In this document: positions 9,991 to 20,566 of the stretch, one piece after another
How the letters are laid out: each line of letters begins with the position of its first letter
Numbering within the stretch: position 1 is the stretch's first letter
From: Synechococcus sp. CBW1004
GTDB lineage: Bacteria; Cyanobacteriota; Cyanobacteriia; PCC-6307; Cyanobiaceae
Direction of reading: 5' to 3'
Assembly: GCF_015840715.1 (NCBI RefSeq)
Contig: NZ_CP060397.1
Span: forward strand, 3,492,686-3,556,685
DNA: 64,000 nt
The notes under the pieces: generated by a model
Told to the model about the DNA's origin: nothing
Database searches by the model: none
What the model saw: the letters and a program-made list of their open reading frames with translations, nothing else
Program-made: the position numbers and the translations under genes

Positions 9991-10821
9991 ATGTTGTCTT
10001 CCTCCCGCAGCGCGGACCGGGACCTGGCCGGCATTCTCCAGGGCATCAGCGTTGGCCTCCTGCTGGTCTATCTGGCCACTGAGCTGAAACTGCTGTTGCC
10101 GCCGGCCTTGCTCCAGCCGGCCTGGCAGCTGCGGGCCGGCGAGGCCCTGCGCGGCGCCGCCGCCCTGCCCCTGGTGGCGGGCGTGCTGCTGCTGCTGGCC
10201 CGGCGCTTCGATCCTCAGGCTGAGGGGCTGGGGCGGCGGGTGGTGCTGCTGCGGCGGTTGTCGATCGCGGCCTGCCTGGGGTTCCTGCTGCTGATTCCGC
10301 TGCAGATCACCGCGGGCCTGCGACAGATCAATCAGACCACGGCCGCCGAGGCGCGCCAGCTGGATTCGGTGCGACGCGTGGCACAGGCGATCGAGCAGGC
10401 CGAAACCCCTGCGGCGATGAATCAGGCGATCGCCCAGCTGCCGGGCCTGCCCTCCGATTTCGAGGGACAGTTCGCCAAACCGCTCGATCAGGTGCGCAGC
10501 GGCCTGCTGGCGCAGATCCAGCCGCAGATCAAGAAGCTGGAGGCGCGCCTGGCGGAGTTGCGCAGGCAGCGGCTGTTCAGTGCGCTGGGAATTTTTGTGT
10601 TCGATGGCTTCATGTCGCTGGCCTACGCAATCGGCTTCGCCGCTCTGGCGAGCAGTGGAGAGGACAAGCCCAGCCTGCTGCAGCGGTTGCTCTGGAAGCT
10701 TGACAAGCTGGCTGGCTGGCTGCGTCGGCCGAGGCTTGCTGTACGGCGGCAGCAGGGACCGGTGAGTGAGGACTGGATTCGCGCGATGTCGGATGAGAAT
10801 GAGGATTCATTCCGCCGCTAA
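9991..10821 (+). CDS. HpsJ-like membrane protein
   Basis: The 276-residue product has two hydrophobic pairs near the N-terminus (about residues 15-35 and 52-72, then 88-108), a middle segment rich in Gln/Ala heptads that should form a coiled coil (LRQINQTTAAEARQLDSVRR onwards) and a C-terminal span near residue 210. This layout resembles the cyanobacterial HpsJ family, first described in hormogonium polysaccharide loci; the role in unicellular species is unknown. The frame is open to 9886, but ATG 9991 gives the better start. A possible promoter (TTGTCA near 9910, T/A-rich stretch near 9935) lies upstream. Confidence 0.6.
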   Translation: MLSSSRSADRDLAGILQGISVGLLLVYLATELKLLLPPALLQPAWQLRAGEALRGAAALPLVAGVLLLLARRFDPQAEGLGRRVVLLRRLSIAACLGFLLLIPLQITAGLRQINQTTAAEARQLDSVRRVAQAIEQAETPAAMNQAIAQLPGLPSDFEGQFAKPLDQVRSGLLAQIQPQIKKLEARLAELRRQRLFSALGIFVFDGFMSLAYAIGFAALASSGEDKPSLLQRLLWKLDKLAGWLRRPRLAVRRQQGPVSEDWIRAMSDENEDSFRR

Positions 10822-11107
10822 AGCTCAGGCCATCAGCGATTTGTGAGGCCTCTGGAGCGCAGAGGAACAGACGTGATGCATCGATCTGGCCGAGCCCCGG
10901 CCACAGCAGGGTTGGTGTGCATGGGACCTTTGTCGCGGGCGGTAACGATTCGATTCCCGCTCGGACAGCTGCAAAGCAAAGGGCTCACCCATGGCCCCCC
11001 GTATGTGTCGAGCCGACAGACGCCTGGAGATGTCACGCACAACAGGGCGAAGGTCGGCGCGGCAACAGGTGATGATGACGGGCCAGGGGCAGGCGTTTTC
11101 ATCCATC
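10822..11107. other. Intergenic stretch, no gene seen
   Basis: About 290 bp between the HpsJ-like gene and the terminator of the minus-strand secreted-protein gene. Open frames here have no recognisable product. No promoter-like or RNA-like structure was found. Confidence 0.4.
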
Positions 11108-11136
11108 AAAAAAGCCCTGGGCAATTTTCCAGGGCT
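11108..11136 (-). terminator. Terminator of the PEP-CTERM-like gene
   Basis: An 8-bp perfect stem AGCCCTGG / CCAGGGCT (11113-11120 and 11129-11136) is flanked on its left by six A residues, i.e. a T-run when read on the minus strand. It lies 46 bp beyond the stop of the minus-strand gene at 11182. Confidence 0.85.
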
Positions 11137-11181
11137 GATTTGGTACTGGAGATGGTTTTCAGTGAATCTGGGAGGAAGACT

Positions 11182-12051
11182 TCAGGCCACGGAGGCAACC
11201 GTGGAAGCCTTCTTCACCCGGCGGCGCAGGCGGCGGCTCCAGCCGAAGGCGGCACCAGCACCGACGATGGGCAGGGGACCGGGGACAGCATTGAAGGCGT
11301 TGCCGTAAACGGTGGATGGCGTGACCATGCCCATGTTGGGATCACTGTCAAAGAGAGCAAGGCCGGCCGAGAATCCGGAGAAGTTGCTGCTGCTTCCACT
11401 AAAGGTTCCTCGGATCTTGGCACCCGTGAAGCTGGTGATCCCAGCGGTCTGTAGATTCACTGCCGTTGTGTTGATCAGGGCAGCGATGCCAAGAGCGGAG
11501 GGTGGTGCCACCGGACCAGTGAGCGTGAAGGATGCCTGAGACTGCACATCAGTGCCGCCGAAAGTATTGGACGTGCCAGAAGTGCTATAGCTGCCTAGCC
11601 CTTGAGCGAAGGGAAAAATGGGAGTGGACTCAGTAGTTGAATTCGTCCAGATGGTGATTGCTTGATCTGTGAAGGGGGTCCCGCCTTGCTGACCGGAAAC
11701 GAGAAACTCAACGTTGGAAAATGCTAAGGTATTGGAGGGGACTGTGTTGAGGTTGGCAACCTGAAGGCTATAAAACTTGTCGAGAGGCAGTGAGCCGCCA
11801 TTGTCTGCGAAGACATCAGAGAAATCCAGTTCAAAAATGTCTCCAAATTGCACGAAGTTCGTGCAAGCCCCGCTTGGGATGTTCCCTGAAACAATGCTGG
11901 TTGCGTCGATCGCTTTGCAGCTCACCGTGGCGGCCTTGGCTGGGGCGTGAAGGGCCATGGCCCCGATGAGGGGGAGTAGCGCGGCCAGGGTGGCCGCGCG
12001 GGCGTGGGTGCTGGCCGCGCGTCGCATGGCCAGGTGGGAAAGGCGTGGCAC
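11182..12051 (-). CDS. Secreted protein with PEP-CTERM-like sorting tail
   Basis: A 289-residue exported protein. The N-terminus has a signal peptide (Arg-rich start, hydrophobic core AATLAALLPLIGAMAL, likely cleavage after APAKA). The mature part is rich in Ser, Thr, Gly and Asn with few charges, typical of extracellular beta-rich proteins, with Cys residues near its start (SCKAID, GACTNF). The C-terminus carries VPGPLPIVGAGAAFGW followed by SRRLRRRVKK: a PxPLP-type motif, a short hydrophobic helix and an Arg cluster, as in cyanobacterial PEP-CTERM variants processed by exosortase-like enzymes. An internal start (MRRAAST at 12027) is possible. Function unknown; no exosortase gene is in view. 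Confidence 0.7.
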   Translation of the reverse strand: MPRLSHLAMRRAASTHARAATLAALLPLIGAMALHAPAKAATVSCKAIDATSIVSGNIPSGACTNFVQFGDIFELDFSDVFADNGGSLPLDKFYSLQVANLNTVPSNTLAFSNVEFLVSGQQGGTPFTDQAITIWTNSTTESTPIFPFAQGLGSYSTSGTSNTFGGTDVQSQASFTLTGPVAPPSALGIAALINTTAVNLQTAGITSFTGAKIRGTFSGSSSNFSGFSAGLALFDSDPNMGMVTPSTVYGNAFNAVPGPLPIVGAGAAFGWSRRLRRRVKKASTVASVA

Positions 12052-12456
12052 AGGAATGTTCGTTCAAAACGTATCCACAATAAGGTAGCCGTGGTCGGCA
12101 GGATTGGATCTCGGCGGCGAGGATATTCGTAAATGGACACAATGGAGTCCTGCCGCGCAGTGCTTCCGTGGAATTGGTCAGGATTGTGGGCAGTTAAGAG
12201 GTATTTCTTGATACAGAACTATTTTGTGCGGGGTTCTGGTTCCGGGCGGGTCTGTTTCATCCTGGCTGGCAGTGCTGCAGGTTGTGCCGCTCTCGCGAGG
12301 GTGAGGGCCCGGCACGGGTCTGCCGCGTTGCCTTTGCTGAGCAGCTGCCTGCTGCCCCGGGTCTGCTTTCACTTTGGTGGGGGCCCGCTGCCCAACAAGG
12401 GGCAGGCCCGTCGCCCCGGCTTGATCGGGTCAATCAGCGGGCTGCACCGTTGCCGT
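12052..12456. other. Intergenic region between two minus-strand genes
   Basis: About 400 bp separate the chlH stop from the start of the secreted-protein gene. The part around 12180-12240 is more A/T-rich than its surroundings and probably holds the minus-strand promoter for the secreted-protein gene, but no clear -10/-35 pair was found. A GC hairpin near 12383-12411 (GGGCC..CTGCCC / GGGCAGGCCC) lies 3' of chlH without a T-run. No gene recognised. Confidence 0.4.
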
Positions 12457-15400
12457 TCAGATCGGCCCCTCGCTGACACCCTCGATGCGGTCTTCGATCT
12501 GCTGGTAGATCTCCTGCAGCTGCTGGATGTTCTCGTCGGAGGTTTCCCAGTAGCCGCGGCCGTTGACCTCGAGCAGGGTGCCGACGATGCGACGGAAGCT
12601 GTGGGGGTTCAGCTCCATCAGCCGCTGGCGCATCTCCGGGTCGTTGATGAAGGTGTTGTTGGCCTCCTCGTAGACGAAGTTGTCCACCTGGCCGCTGGTG
12701 GCGCTCCAGCCGAGGGTGAAGTTGAGGCGCTTGGCCACTTCGCGCACCCCTTCGTAGCCGCTGTTGAGCATGCCCTCGTACCACTTGGGATTGAGCAGCT
12801 TGGTGCGGGAGTCGAGGCGGATCGTTTCGCTCAGGGTGCGCACCTGGGCGTTGGCCGTGGTGGTGTCGGCGATGTAGCTCGCCGGCGCCTTGCCGTCGTC
12901 GCGCAGGTTCTGGATCAGCTTGGTGGGATCGGAATCGAAGTAGTGGCTCACATCGGTGAGCGAGATCTCAGCCGAATCGAGGTTCTGGAAGGTGACGTCG
13001 GCGGTCTTCATCGCCGCCTCGAACACCTCGCGCTTCTGATTCATCTCGCCCGGGTTGTCGGCATTGAAGGCGAAGGTCTTGCGGGAGAGATACATCTCCT
13101 GCAGCTCACCCTCCTCCTCCCAGGTGCTGTTCTCCACCGCCAGGTTGACGTTGGAGCTGTAGCTGCCGCTGGCGTTGCTGAACACGCGGGTGGCGGCATC
13201 GCGCAGGGAGATTCCTTCCCTGGCGGCCTGCTCCTGGGCGTGCCGGCGCACGAAGTTCCTCTCTAGGGGCTCATCGGCCTCGGCTGCCATCTTCACGCCC
13301 TGATCGATCAGGGCCATCTGGTTGATGAACAGGTCGCGGAACACACCGCTGCAGTTCACCACCACATCGACCCGCGGACGGCCCAGCTCCTCGAGCGGGA
13401 TCAGCTCCAGCTTGTTGACGCGGCCGAGCGAATCGGGCACCGGCTTGACGCCGATGAACCACAGGATCTGGGCCAGTGATTCGCCGTAGGTCTTGATGTT
13501 GTCGGTGCCCCACAGCACGCAGGCGATCGTCTCGGGCCAGGTGCCCAGATCGGCCTTCTGGCGCTCCAGCAGCTTGTCGACCACCACCTTGGCGGCCGCG
13601 ATCGCGGCACGGGTGGGGATGGCCTGGGGATCAAGGGCGTGGATGTTCTTGCCGCTGGGCAGCACGCCGGGGTTGCGGATCGGATCGCCGCCGGGGCCGG
13701 GCAGCACGTATTCGCCATCGAGGGCGCGCAGCAGGCTCTGCATCTCCAGATCGGCGCACACCTGCTCGAGGCAGAACTGCAGGTAGGCGAACAGCTTGTC
13801 GAGCTCGGCCTGATCCACAGTGCCGAAGCCGGCAGCCCGGCAGGCGCTCAGCCAGGGGCTGGGGAACGTGATGCCAAGGCGCTCCAGCAGGGCGAAGAAC
13901 CAGCCGAAGTTGCGGCGCAGCGTCACCCGGCCGTCGTTGCCGGTGACGGCCTTCACCATCGCACCGACAGCGGCGCGGCTGGCTTCGGTGATGACGCGGT
14001 TGAGCTCCACATCCTCCAGCACGCCTTCGTCGTTGCCCTTGTAGATGGCCTCGATCGTGCGGCCGCGGCTCTCGGCCAGCAGCGCCGGCAGGGAGCGCAG
14101 ACCCTCCTCCTCGCGCTCCAGGGCGGCGATGTTGACCAGGGTGGCGATCGCCTCCTCGGCGGTGGGGGGCTTGCCGATGGTGTGCAGGCCGCAGGGCAGC
14201 AGACGGCTCTCGATCTCCATCAGCTGCCGGTAGACGGCACCGATCACGGAGTCCCTGGCGGCCAGATCCAGCTCAGCTGCATCCACCTCGGGCAGCTGCA
14301 CGTCCTTGTCGAGGTTGCACTGGCGCGCCGTCTCCACCACGGCATTGACGATCTGCACACCTCTGGAGCCTTCGCGCAGCTGCTGGTAGCTGCCCACCAG
14401 TTCGCCCAGCTCCTTGAGGCCCTTGTAGAGGCCAGCATTTTCGGCAGGCGGGGTGAGATAGCTGATCGTCTCGGCGTAGCCGCGCCGCTTGGCGATCGTC
14501 GCCTCGGAGGGGTTGTTGGCGGCGTAGTAGTAGAGGTTGGGCAGGGCGCCGATCAGCGAATCGGGGTAGCAGGTGTCACTCATGCCCATCTGCTTGCCGG
14601 GCATGAACTCCAGCGAGCCGTGGGTGCCGAAGTGCAGCACCGCGTCGGCGCCCCACACCTTCTCGAGATAGGTGTAGTAAGCCGCGAAGCCGTGATGGGG
14701 GCTGGCGCTGCGCGAATAGAGCAGCCGCATCGGATCACCCTCGTAGCCGAAGGTGGGCTGCACGCCGACGAACACGTTGCCGAAGTGGCGGCCGTAGATC
14801 AGCAGGTTGGTGCCGTCGCTGTTGAGATTGCCAGGCGGCTTGCCCCAGTTCTCCTCGAGCCGCTCGGAATAGGGTGTCAGCCGCTCGTACTCCTCGACGC
14901 TCATGCGATGGGCGATCGCCAGCTCCGGCGCCCCCTCCATCGCCTCCGGATCCTTGAGCACCGCCTCCATCAGCTCCTTGCTGGTCTTGGGCAGGCCGCT
15001 GACGTCATAGCCCTTGAGCCGCATCTCCTCCATCACCCGGTGGATGGAGCCGAACACATCGAGGTAGGCGGCGGTGCCCACATTGCCCTTGTCGGGCGGG
15101 AAGCTGAACACAGTGATCGCCAGCTTCTTGTCACTGCGCGGCTTGACGCGCAGCGAGGCCCAGCGGATCGAGCGCTCGGCGATGGCCTCCACGCGGTCCT
15201 GCAGGGTGTGGGCCTTACCGGTGGCGTCATCGCGCCCGCTCAGCACGATCGGTTCGATGGCGCCATCGAGCTCGGGGATGGCGATCTGCAGGGCCACCTG
15301 CACCGGATGCAGGCCGAGATCGCTTTCTTCCCATTCCTGGGTGGTCTGGAACACCAGCGGCAGAGCCACCATGTAGGGGCGATTGAGCTTCTTGAGCACC

Positions 15401-16488
15401 TCGATCGCCCTGGGATGGTCCTGCCGAGCCGGGCCGCCCACCAGGGCGAAACCGGTGAGCGACACCACGCCATCCACCAGCGGCACGTCGGGATTGAGCG
15501 GGTCGTAGAAGAAGGCGTTCACCGGCTTGGTGAAATCGAGGCCGCCGCAGAACACCGGAATCACGGTGGCGCCGCGGTATTCCAGTTCCTGGATCACGGC
15601 CACGTAGTGGGCCTCATCGCCGGTGACGATGTGGCTGCGCTGCAGCACCAGGCCGATCACCGGCCCCTTGCGCGCCTTCTCGGAGAGGTCCCTGCGGCTG
15701 GCGCTCCAGTTCAGATATTCCTTGATGTCCTCGAACATCGCCGGCGCCAGCGGGTGCCAGATGCCGAGATCAGGGAACACCACCGGATCGGCCACCTGCA
15801 GCTCGGGACGGGTGGCGTTGTCACCGTCCTTGCTGCGCGGGAAGACATATTTGTCGGCCAGCATCAACAGGAAGTTGCGCAGGTTGTCCGGCGTGCCGCC
15901 CAGCCAGTACTGGAAGCTGAGCATGAAGGAGCGCGCATCCTGCGCCTTCTCCACCGGCAGATACTTGAGAACGGTGGGAAGGGTGTTGAGCAGCTTCAAC
16001 ATCGCGTCCTGGAAGCCGGCGCCGCCGGCCTCCTTGCGCTTCTTCATGAACCCGGCGATCGCCGATTTGCTCTGGCCCAGCTGGGCCATCGAGAAGGTGC
16101 CCAGTTTGTTGAGCCGCATCACCTCCGGCATGGAGGGGAACACCACGGCGGCCTTGAGGCGGTCGCGGTGCGGCGCCACGGCCTCCACCACCTTCTGAGC
16201 GAGGTCTTCGATGAAGATCAGCGAGGCGATGAACACATCGGCCTCGGCCACGTCGGCGCAGAAGTCGGCGTAGTTCTGTGGGTCGCGCAGCTCCTCGATC
16301 AGATAGCCGCTCAGGTCGATCGCCAGCGGGCCGTTCTGCTCGTTCAGCGAGGTGGCCGCCTGGGTGAGGGCGTTCTGATACTGGGGCTCGAGCACCACGT
16401 AGACGGCCTTCATCACGGCACGTCCTTCGGGTCCCTGGCCGGGGGCCGGGCTGACCCGGCGGTTGGCGGAGCGGACCTGGGTGAACAT
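12457..16488 (-). CDS. chlH: Magnesium chelatase subunit H
   Basis: A 1343-residue ChlH of standard length, the large porphyrin-binding subunit that works with ChlI and ChlD to insert Mg into protoporphyrin IX at the branch to chlorophyll. Recognisable family stretches are [47 protein letters not shown], the cobN-like [16 protein letters not shown] and, near the C-terminus, [20 protein letters not shown]. The start MFTQVRS is the usual cyanobacterial ChlH start. It diverges from the HD-GYP gene across 114 bp. Confidence 0.97.
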   Translation of the reverse strand: MFTQVRSANRRVSPAPGQGPEGRAVMKAVYVVLEPQYQNALTQAATSLNEQNGPLAIDLSGYLIEELRDPQNYADFCADVAEADVFIASLIFIEDLAQKVVEAVAPHRDRLKAAVVFPSMPEVMRLNKLGTFSMAQLGQSKSAIAGFMKKRKEAGGAGFQDAMLKLLNTLPTVLKYLPVEKAQDARSFMLSFQYWLGGTPDNLRNFLLMLADKYVFPRSKDGDNATRPELQVADPVVFPDLGIWHPLAPAMFEDIKEYLNWSASRRDLSEKARKGPVIGLVLQRSHIVTGDEAHYVAVIQELEYRGATVIPVFCGGLDFTKPVNAFFYDPLNPDVPLVDGVVSLTGFALVGGPARQDHPRAIEVLKKLNRPYMVALPLVFQTTQEWEESDLGLHPVQVALQIAIPELDGAIEPIVLSGRDDATGKAHTLQDRVEAIAERSIRWASLRVKPRSDKKLAITVFSFPPDKGNVGTAAYLDVFGSIHRVMEEMRLKGYDVSGLPKTSKELMEAVLKDPEAMEGAPELAIAHRMSVEEYERLTPYSERLEENWGKPPGNLNSDGTNLLIYGRHFGNVFVGVQPTFGYEGDPMRLLYSRSASPHHGFAAYYTYLEKVWGADAVLHFGTHGSLEFMPGKQMGMSDTCYPDSLIGALPNLYYYAANNPSEATIAKRRGYAETISYLTPPAENAGLYKGLKELGELVGSYQQLREGSRGVQIVNAVVETARQCNLDKDVQLPEVDAAELDLAARDSVIGAVYRQLMEIESRLLPCGLHTIGKPPTAEEAIATLVNIAALEREEEGLRSLPALLAESRGRTIEAIYKGNDEGVLEDVELNRVITEASRAAVGAMVKAVTGNDGRVTLRRNFGWFFALLERLGITFPSPWLSACRAAGFGTVDQAELDKLFAYLQFCLEQVCADLEMQSLLRALDGEYVLPGPGGDPIRNPGVLPSGKNIHALDPQAIPTRAAIAAAKVVVDKLLERQKADLGTWPETIACVLWGTDNIKTYGESLAQILWFIGVKPVPDSLGRVNKLELIPLEELGRPRVDVVVNCSGVFRDLFINQMALIDQGVKMAAEADEPLERNFVRRHAQEQAAREGISLRDAATRVFSNASGSYSSNVNLAVENSTWEEEGELQEMYLSRKTFAFNADNPGEMNQKREVFEAAMKTADVTFQNLDSAEISLTDVSHYFDSDPTKLIQNLRDDGKAPASYIADTTTANAQVRTLSETIRLDSRTKLLNPKWYEGMLNSGYEGVREVAKRLNFTLGWSATSGQVDNFVYEEANNTFINDPEMRQRLMELNPHSFRRIVGTLLEVNGRGYWETSDENIQQLQEIYQQIEDRIEGVSEGPI

Positions 16489-16602
16489 GCGGAGCGTCGG
16501 CGCGTTGCAGCGAGATTACGAAGCTTCCGGTGGCTGGCGCGACCACGGCCGCCATTCCGATGGCGCTGGCCGGATCGTCCGCCGCCGGCTACCTAACGGT
16601 GC

Positions 16603-19587
16603 ATGCGCACGTCCGAACGCCGTCCCCGCCTGCGCCTGTCGTTCCAGGTCACCCTGGTGGGCCTGGTGCTGCCGCTGGTGCTGGGCAGCGGCCTGCTGAT
16701 CAGCTGGATCTCCTACCGGCGCAGCAGCGCCATGCTGATCAAGGCCGGCGATCAGATGCTCCAGGCGGTGGGGGGGCAGCTGGATGCCGCGATGACCGCG
16801 GCGCTCGACCCGCAGCGCACCGAGCTGGAACTCGACCAGCTGCAGGCGATGGCGGGCCTCGAAACCCTGTCTGGCCGGCTCGCGGCCCTGCCCCGGATCG
16901 AGCAGGCGCTGGCCCAGAGCCCGAATCTGCGCTCCTACTTCATCGGCTTCGCCGATGGCCAGAGCCTCCTGGTGGCCCGCGTCCGCGATGTCGTGGGCCG
17001 GCGTCTGCTCGGCCTGCCCGCCGAGGCCGCCCTCGTGGTGGAGAGCATCGCGCCGGACACGCTGGCCGGTGTCGGGGTGGTGAACCGCTTCGGCCCCGAT
17101 CCGGCCCTGCGTCACCAGCAGGTGCTCCTGGACAGCCAAATGCGACCGCTGGGCCAGCAGGGTCGGGTGGCGCTGCTGCCGGCGGACTTCGATCCGCGCC
17201 GACGCTCCTGGTACCGGCTGGCGATGCAGTCGCAGACGGCGGTGCTCTCGCCGGTCCACCGGTTGGCCCTGGGCAACCAGCTGGGCTGGACCCTGTCGCG
17301 TCGGCTGAGCGATGGCCGGGGAGTGGTGGGCGCCTCGCTCGAGTTGGGCAGCCTCGAGGGGCTGCTGGATCGGCATCGGCCCACGCCAGGATCGCGGCTG
17401 GCGATCGTCACCGCCCAGGGGGTGGTTCTGGCCGCCAGCAGCCCCGGCGGCGCGCAACAGCCCCCGGCAGCCGCCGCTGAGCAGGCGGAGCCCGAGCCGC
17501 TCGATCGGCTCGGTGAGCCGGCCTTCCAAGGGCTCAGCGCCCGACTGCGCCAGCGGGTCGGCCGCGGCTTCGTCAGCAGCCGCCATCGCGGCCAGGACTG
17601 GCGCACGGCGGTGCTGCCCCTGCCCCCGGCCGTTCCAGGTGAACCGCTGTATCTGGCCGTCACCGTCCCGGACAACGAACTGCTCGCCGGAGCCCGCCTG
17701 CAGCAGCGCGAGGGTCTGCTGCTCACCGCAGCGGTGCTTCTGGCGCTGGTTCCCCTGGTGCTGCTGGTGGCCGGTCAGCTGTCGCGGGAGCTGCGCCGGC
17801 TGGCCGCGACGGCGGCGGCGATCCGCCGCTTCGAGTTCAACAGCAGCCAGCCCCTGCGCTCCTATGTGCGGGAGGTGGACGACCTGTCACTGACGCTCGA
17901 GAGCATGCGCGCCGCGGTGAAGCGCTTCCTCGACATCTCGGCGATGCTGGCCGCCGAGGACGACGTTGATCAGCTGCTGGAGAAGCTGCTGGTCGAGTCG
18001 ATCGCCGCCGCCGGCGCCGAGGCCGGGGCCCTGTACCTGCCCACCGCCGCCCCGCCCACCCAGGGGCCGCCCGGGGATCAGCCGGAGCCGCCGGGCTTCG
18101 AGCCGCGCCTGTTTCACCACAACGGGCAGTGGCAGGAGCCCTCCCGTCTGGCGGCCCTCGATGCGGCGGAGACCGAGGAGTTGCTCGATGGTCCGCCCGG
18201 CATGGATCTGGTGGAGCCCCTGCCTGAGTGCCCCTGCCTGGTGATCCTGCTGGAGGACCGGCTGCAGCGCGAGCGGCTCGGTCTGATGCTGCTCTGGTTC
18301 GACGCTCCGCCCGAGGCCGCCCAGGAGGCCTTCTGCCGGGCCCTCTCCGGATCGGCGGCGGTGGCCCTCGAGACCCGCGAGCTGATCGCCGCCCAGAAGC
18401 GCCTGTTCGAGGCCTTCATCCAGCTGATCGCCGGCGCCATCGACGCCAAGAGTCCCTACACCGGCGGCCACTGCGAACGGGTGCCGGAGCTCACCAAGCG
18501 CCTGGCCGCGGCGGCCTGCGAGACCCGGGAGGGCCCCTTCGCCGGCTTCGACCTCGATGCCGAGGGCTGGGAGGCGCTGCATGTGGCCGCCTGGCTGCAC
18601 GACTGCGGCAAGGTGACGACACCCGAGTACGTGGTCGACAAGGCGACCAAGCTCGAGACGATCCATGACCGCATCCATGAGGTGCGCATGCGCTTCGAGC
18701 TGCTCAAGCAGCAGGCCGAAACCGACTACTGGCGGTCCGTGGCGGAGGGGGGCGATCCCGGCGCCCTTGGCCGGCAGCGCGACATCACCCTGGCGGAGCT
18801 CGACGACGACTTCGCCTTCGTGGCCTCCTGCAATCAGGGCGGCGAATTCATGGCGGCCGCGCAGCTCGAGCGCCTGCAGCGCATCGCCACACGCCGCTGG
18901 CGACGCACCCTTGATGATCGCCTCGGCATCTCCCAGGAAGAGCTGCGCCGCCGCACGCGCGAGCAGGCCGCACCGCTGCCCAGCTGGGAGCCGCTGCTGG
19001 CGGATCGTCCGCACCACGTGATCCCGCGGCTGGAGCGGGAGCGCCTCGATGAGACCAACCCCTGGGGCTTCCGCATGGAGGTGCCGGAACACCTCTACAA
19101 CCGCGGCGAGCTTTACAACCTGTCGGTGGCCCGGGGCACCCTCAGCGCCGAGGAGCGCTTCAAGATCAATGAGCACATCATCCAGACGATCCGGATGCTC
19201 ACGGCCCTGCCGTTTCCCAGGCACCTGCGCCGGGTGCCGGAGATCGCCGGCGGCCACCACGAAATGATCAACGGCCGCGGCTATCCGCGCGGCCTGCGCG
19301 GGGAGCAGATGAGCGAGCTGGCCCGGATGATGGCGATCGCCGATGTCTTCGAGGCGCTGACGGCGGCAGACCGGCCTTACAAATCCGGCAAGACGCTCTC
19401 CCAGGCCTTGGCGATCATGGGGCGCATGGTGGCCGACGCCCATCTCGATCGGGATCTGTTCGTGCTCTTCCTGCGCGCCGGCATCCACCGCGATTACGCC
19501 GAGCGCCATCTGCCGCCCGAGCAGATCGACCCGGTCGATGTGGAAGCCCTGCTGGCCGGACTGCCTCCGGCCCCGGACGGCTCATAG
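16603..19587 (+). CDS. Membrane sensor HD-GYP phosphohydrolase with insertion
   Basis: A 994-residue protein: membrane span near residues 15-37, a periplasmic Cache-like sensory region to about 365, a second span (about 368-390), a HAMP-like linker, a GAF-like region (about 445-595) and an HD-GYP domain. The metal motifs are GGHCERV (His623), HDCGK (His666-Asp667), GGHHE (His885, His886) and NGRGYP. HD-GYP proteins commonly degrade cyclic di-GMP, so this is a candidate membrane sensor controlling that messenger. The gap between HDCGK and HHE is about 220 residues against roughly 60 in simple HD-GYP domains, which implies an insertion of about 160. It lies divergent from chlH and upstream of dapB. 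Confidence 0.85.
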   Translation: MRTSERRPRLRLSFQVTLVGLVLPLVLGSGLLISWISYRRSSAMLIKAGDQMLQAVGGQLDAAMTAALDPQRTELELDQLQAMAGLETLSGRLAALPRIEQALAQSPNLRSYFIGFADGQSLLVARVRDVVGRRLLGLPAEAALVVESIAPDTLAGVGVVNRFGPDPALRHQQVLLDSQMRPLGQQGRVALLPADFDPRRRSWYRLAMQSQTAVLSPVHRLALGNQLGWTLSRRLSDGRGVVGASLELGSLEGLLDRHRPTPGSRLAIVTAQGVVLAASSPGGAQQPPAAAAEQAEPEPLDRLGEPAFQGLSARLRQRVGRGFVSSRHRGQDWRTAVLPLPPAVPGEPLYLAVTVPDNELLAGARLQQREGLLLTAAVLLALVPLVLLVAGQLSRELRRLAATAAAIRRFEFNSSQPLRSYVREVDDLSLTLESMRAAVKRFLDISAMLAAEDDVDQLLEKLLVESIAAAGAEAGALYLPTAAPPTQGPPGDQPEPPGFEPRLFHHNGQWQEPSRLAALDAAETEELLDGPPGMDLVEPLPECPCLVILLEDRLQRERLGLMLLWFDAPPEAAQEAFCRALSGSAAVALETRELIAAQKRLFEAFIQLIAGAIDAKSPYTGGHCERVPELTKRLAAAACETREGPFAGFDLDAEGWEALHVAAWLHDCGKVTTPEYVVDKATKLETIHDRIHEVRMRFELLKQQAETDYWRSVAEGGDPGALGRQRDITLAELDDDFAFVASCNQGGEFMAAAQLERLQRIATRRWRRTLDDRLGISQEELRRRTREQAAPLPSWEPLLADRPHHVIPRLERERLDETNPWGFRMEVPEHLYNRGELYNLSVARGTLSAEERFKINEHIIQTIRMLTALPFPRHLRRVPEIAGGHHEMINGRGYPRGLRGEQMSELARMMAIADVFEALTAADRPYKSGKTLSQALAIMGRMVADAHLDRDLFVLFLRAGIHRDYAERHLPPEQIDPVDVEALLAGLPPAPDGS

Positions 19588-19614
19588 GCTCAGGGCCCTG
19601 AAGCGTTCCCAGCG

Positions 19615-20487
19615 ATGACCACGGCCCCAGGTTCCGCCGATGCGCCGTCCGCGGCGCCGATCCCGGTGGTGGTGGCCGGCGCCCTGGGGCGCATGGGCGC
19701 CGAGGTGGTGAAGGCGGTGCACGGCGCCCCCGACTGTGTGCTGGTGGGCGCGATCGACAGCACCCCCGGCAAGGAGGGGGCTGATGTGGGGCTGGAGCTG
19801 GGTCTGGGTGACCTGGAGGTGGCCATCACCGCCGATTTCGAGGGCACCCTCTGCCAGGCCAGCCAGAGCGTGCGCCAGAGCGGCCCCGGCGGCGGCGCCG
19901 TGCTGGTCGACTTCACCCATCCCAGCGTTGTCTACGAGCACACCCGAGGCGCCATCGCCTACGGCGTGCATCCGGTGATCGGCACCACCGGCCTGTCGCC
20001 GGAGCAGCTGCAGGATCTGGCCACGTTCGCCGCCAAGGCGTCGGTGGGCGGCGCCGTGATCCCCAACTTCTCGGTGGGCATGGTGCTGCTGCAGCAGGCG
20101 GCGGCGGCGGCGGCCCGCTTCTACGACTTCTGCGAGCTCACCGAGCTGCACCACAACCGCAAGGCCGACGCTCCCAGCGGCACCTGCATCAAGACAGCGG
20201 AGCTGATCGAGGAGCTGGGCAAGACCTTCAACCCACTGCAGGTGGACGAGCACGAGAGCCTGGCCGGTTGCCGCGGCGGCCTGCGCGACAGCGGCCTGCG
20301 TCTCCATTCGGTGCGCCTGCCGGGCCTGGTGGCCCACCAGGAGGTGATGTTCGGCGCCCCGGGCGAGACCTACACCCTGCGCCACGACACGATCGACCGC
20401 AGTGCCTACATGCCCGGCGTGTTGCTCACGGTGCGGCGGGTGCGCACCCTGGAAGGGCTGATCTACGGCCTGGAGAAACTCCTTTGA
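19615..20487 (+). CDS. dapB: 4-hydroxy-tetrahydrodipicolinate reductase
   Basis: A 290-residue DapB catalysing the NAD(P)H-dependent step to tetrahydrodipicolinate in lysine and diaminopimelate synthesis. It shows the dinucleotide loop [13 protein letters not shown] and the catalytic and substrate motif [15 protein letters not shown] (His and Lys). It follows the HD-GYP gene by 27 bp and may be read through from it. Confidence 0.96.
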   Translation: MTTAPGSADAPSAAPIPVVVAGALGRMGAEVVKAVHGAPDCVLVGAIDSTPGKEGADVGLELGLGDLEVAITADFEGTLCQASQSVRQSGPGGGAVLVDFTHPSVVYEHTRGAIAYGVHPVIGTTGLSPEQLQDLATFAAKASVGGAVIPNFSVGMVLLQQAAAAAARFYDFCELTELHHNRKADAPSGTCIKTAELIEELGKTFNPLQVDEHESLAGCRGGLRDSGLRLHSVRLPGLVAHQEVMFGAPGETYTLRHDTIDRSAYMPGVLLTVRRVRTLEGLIYGLEKLL

Positions 20488-20566
20488 GACCGGCGCCAGT
20501 CCTCATGCACGGTCGCCTCCGCTTCGGCTTGGTGGCGCGGCCCCCCGCGCCGCCGGCGGTGGATCG

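Noticed and set aside
13639..16596. 985-codon plus-strand open frame across chlH
   Set aside because: It is antisense to the unmistakable chlH; high GC at third positions keeps the complementary frame open. The product has no domain resemblance and is rich in Gly, His and Gln.
17887..19509. 540-codon minus-strand frame across the HD-GYP gene
   Set aside because: Antisense shadow in a GC-rich gene with no recognisable motif.
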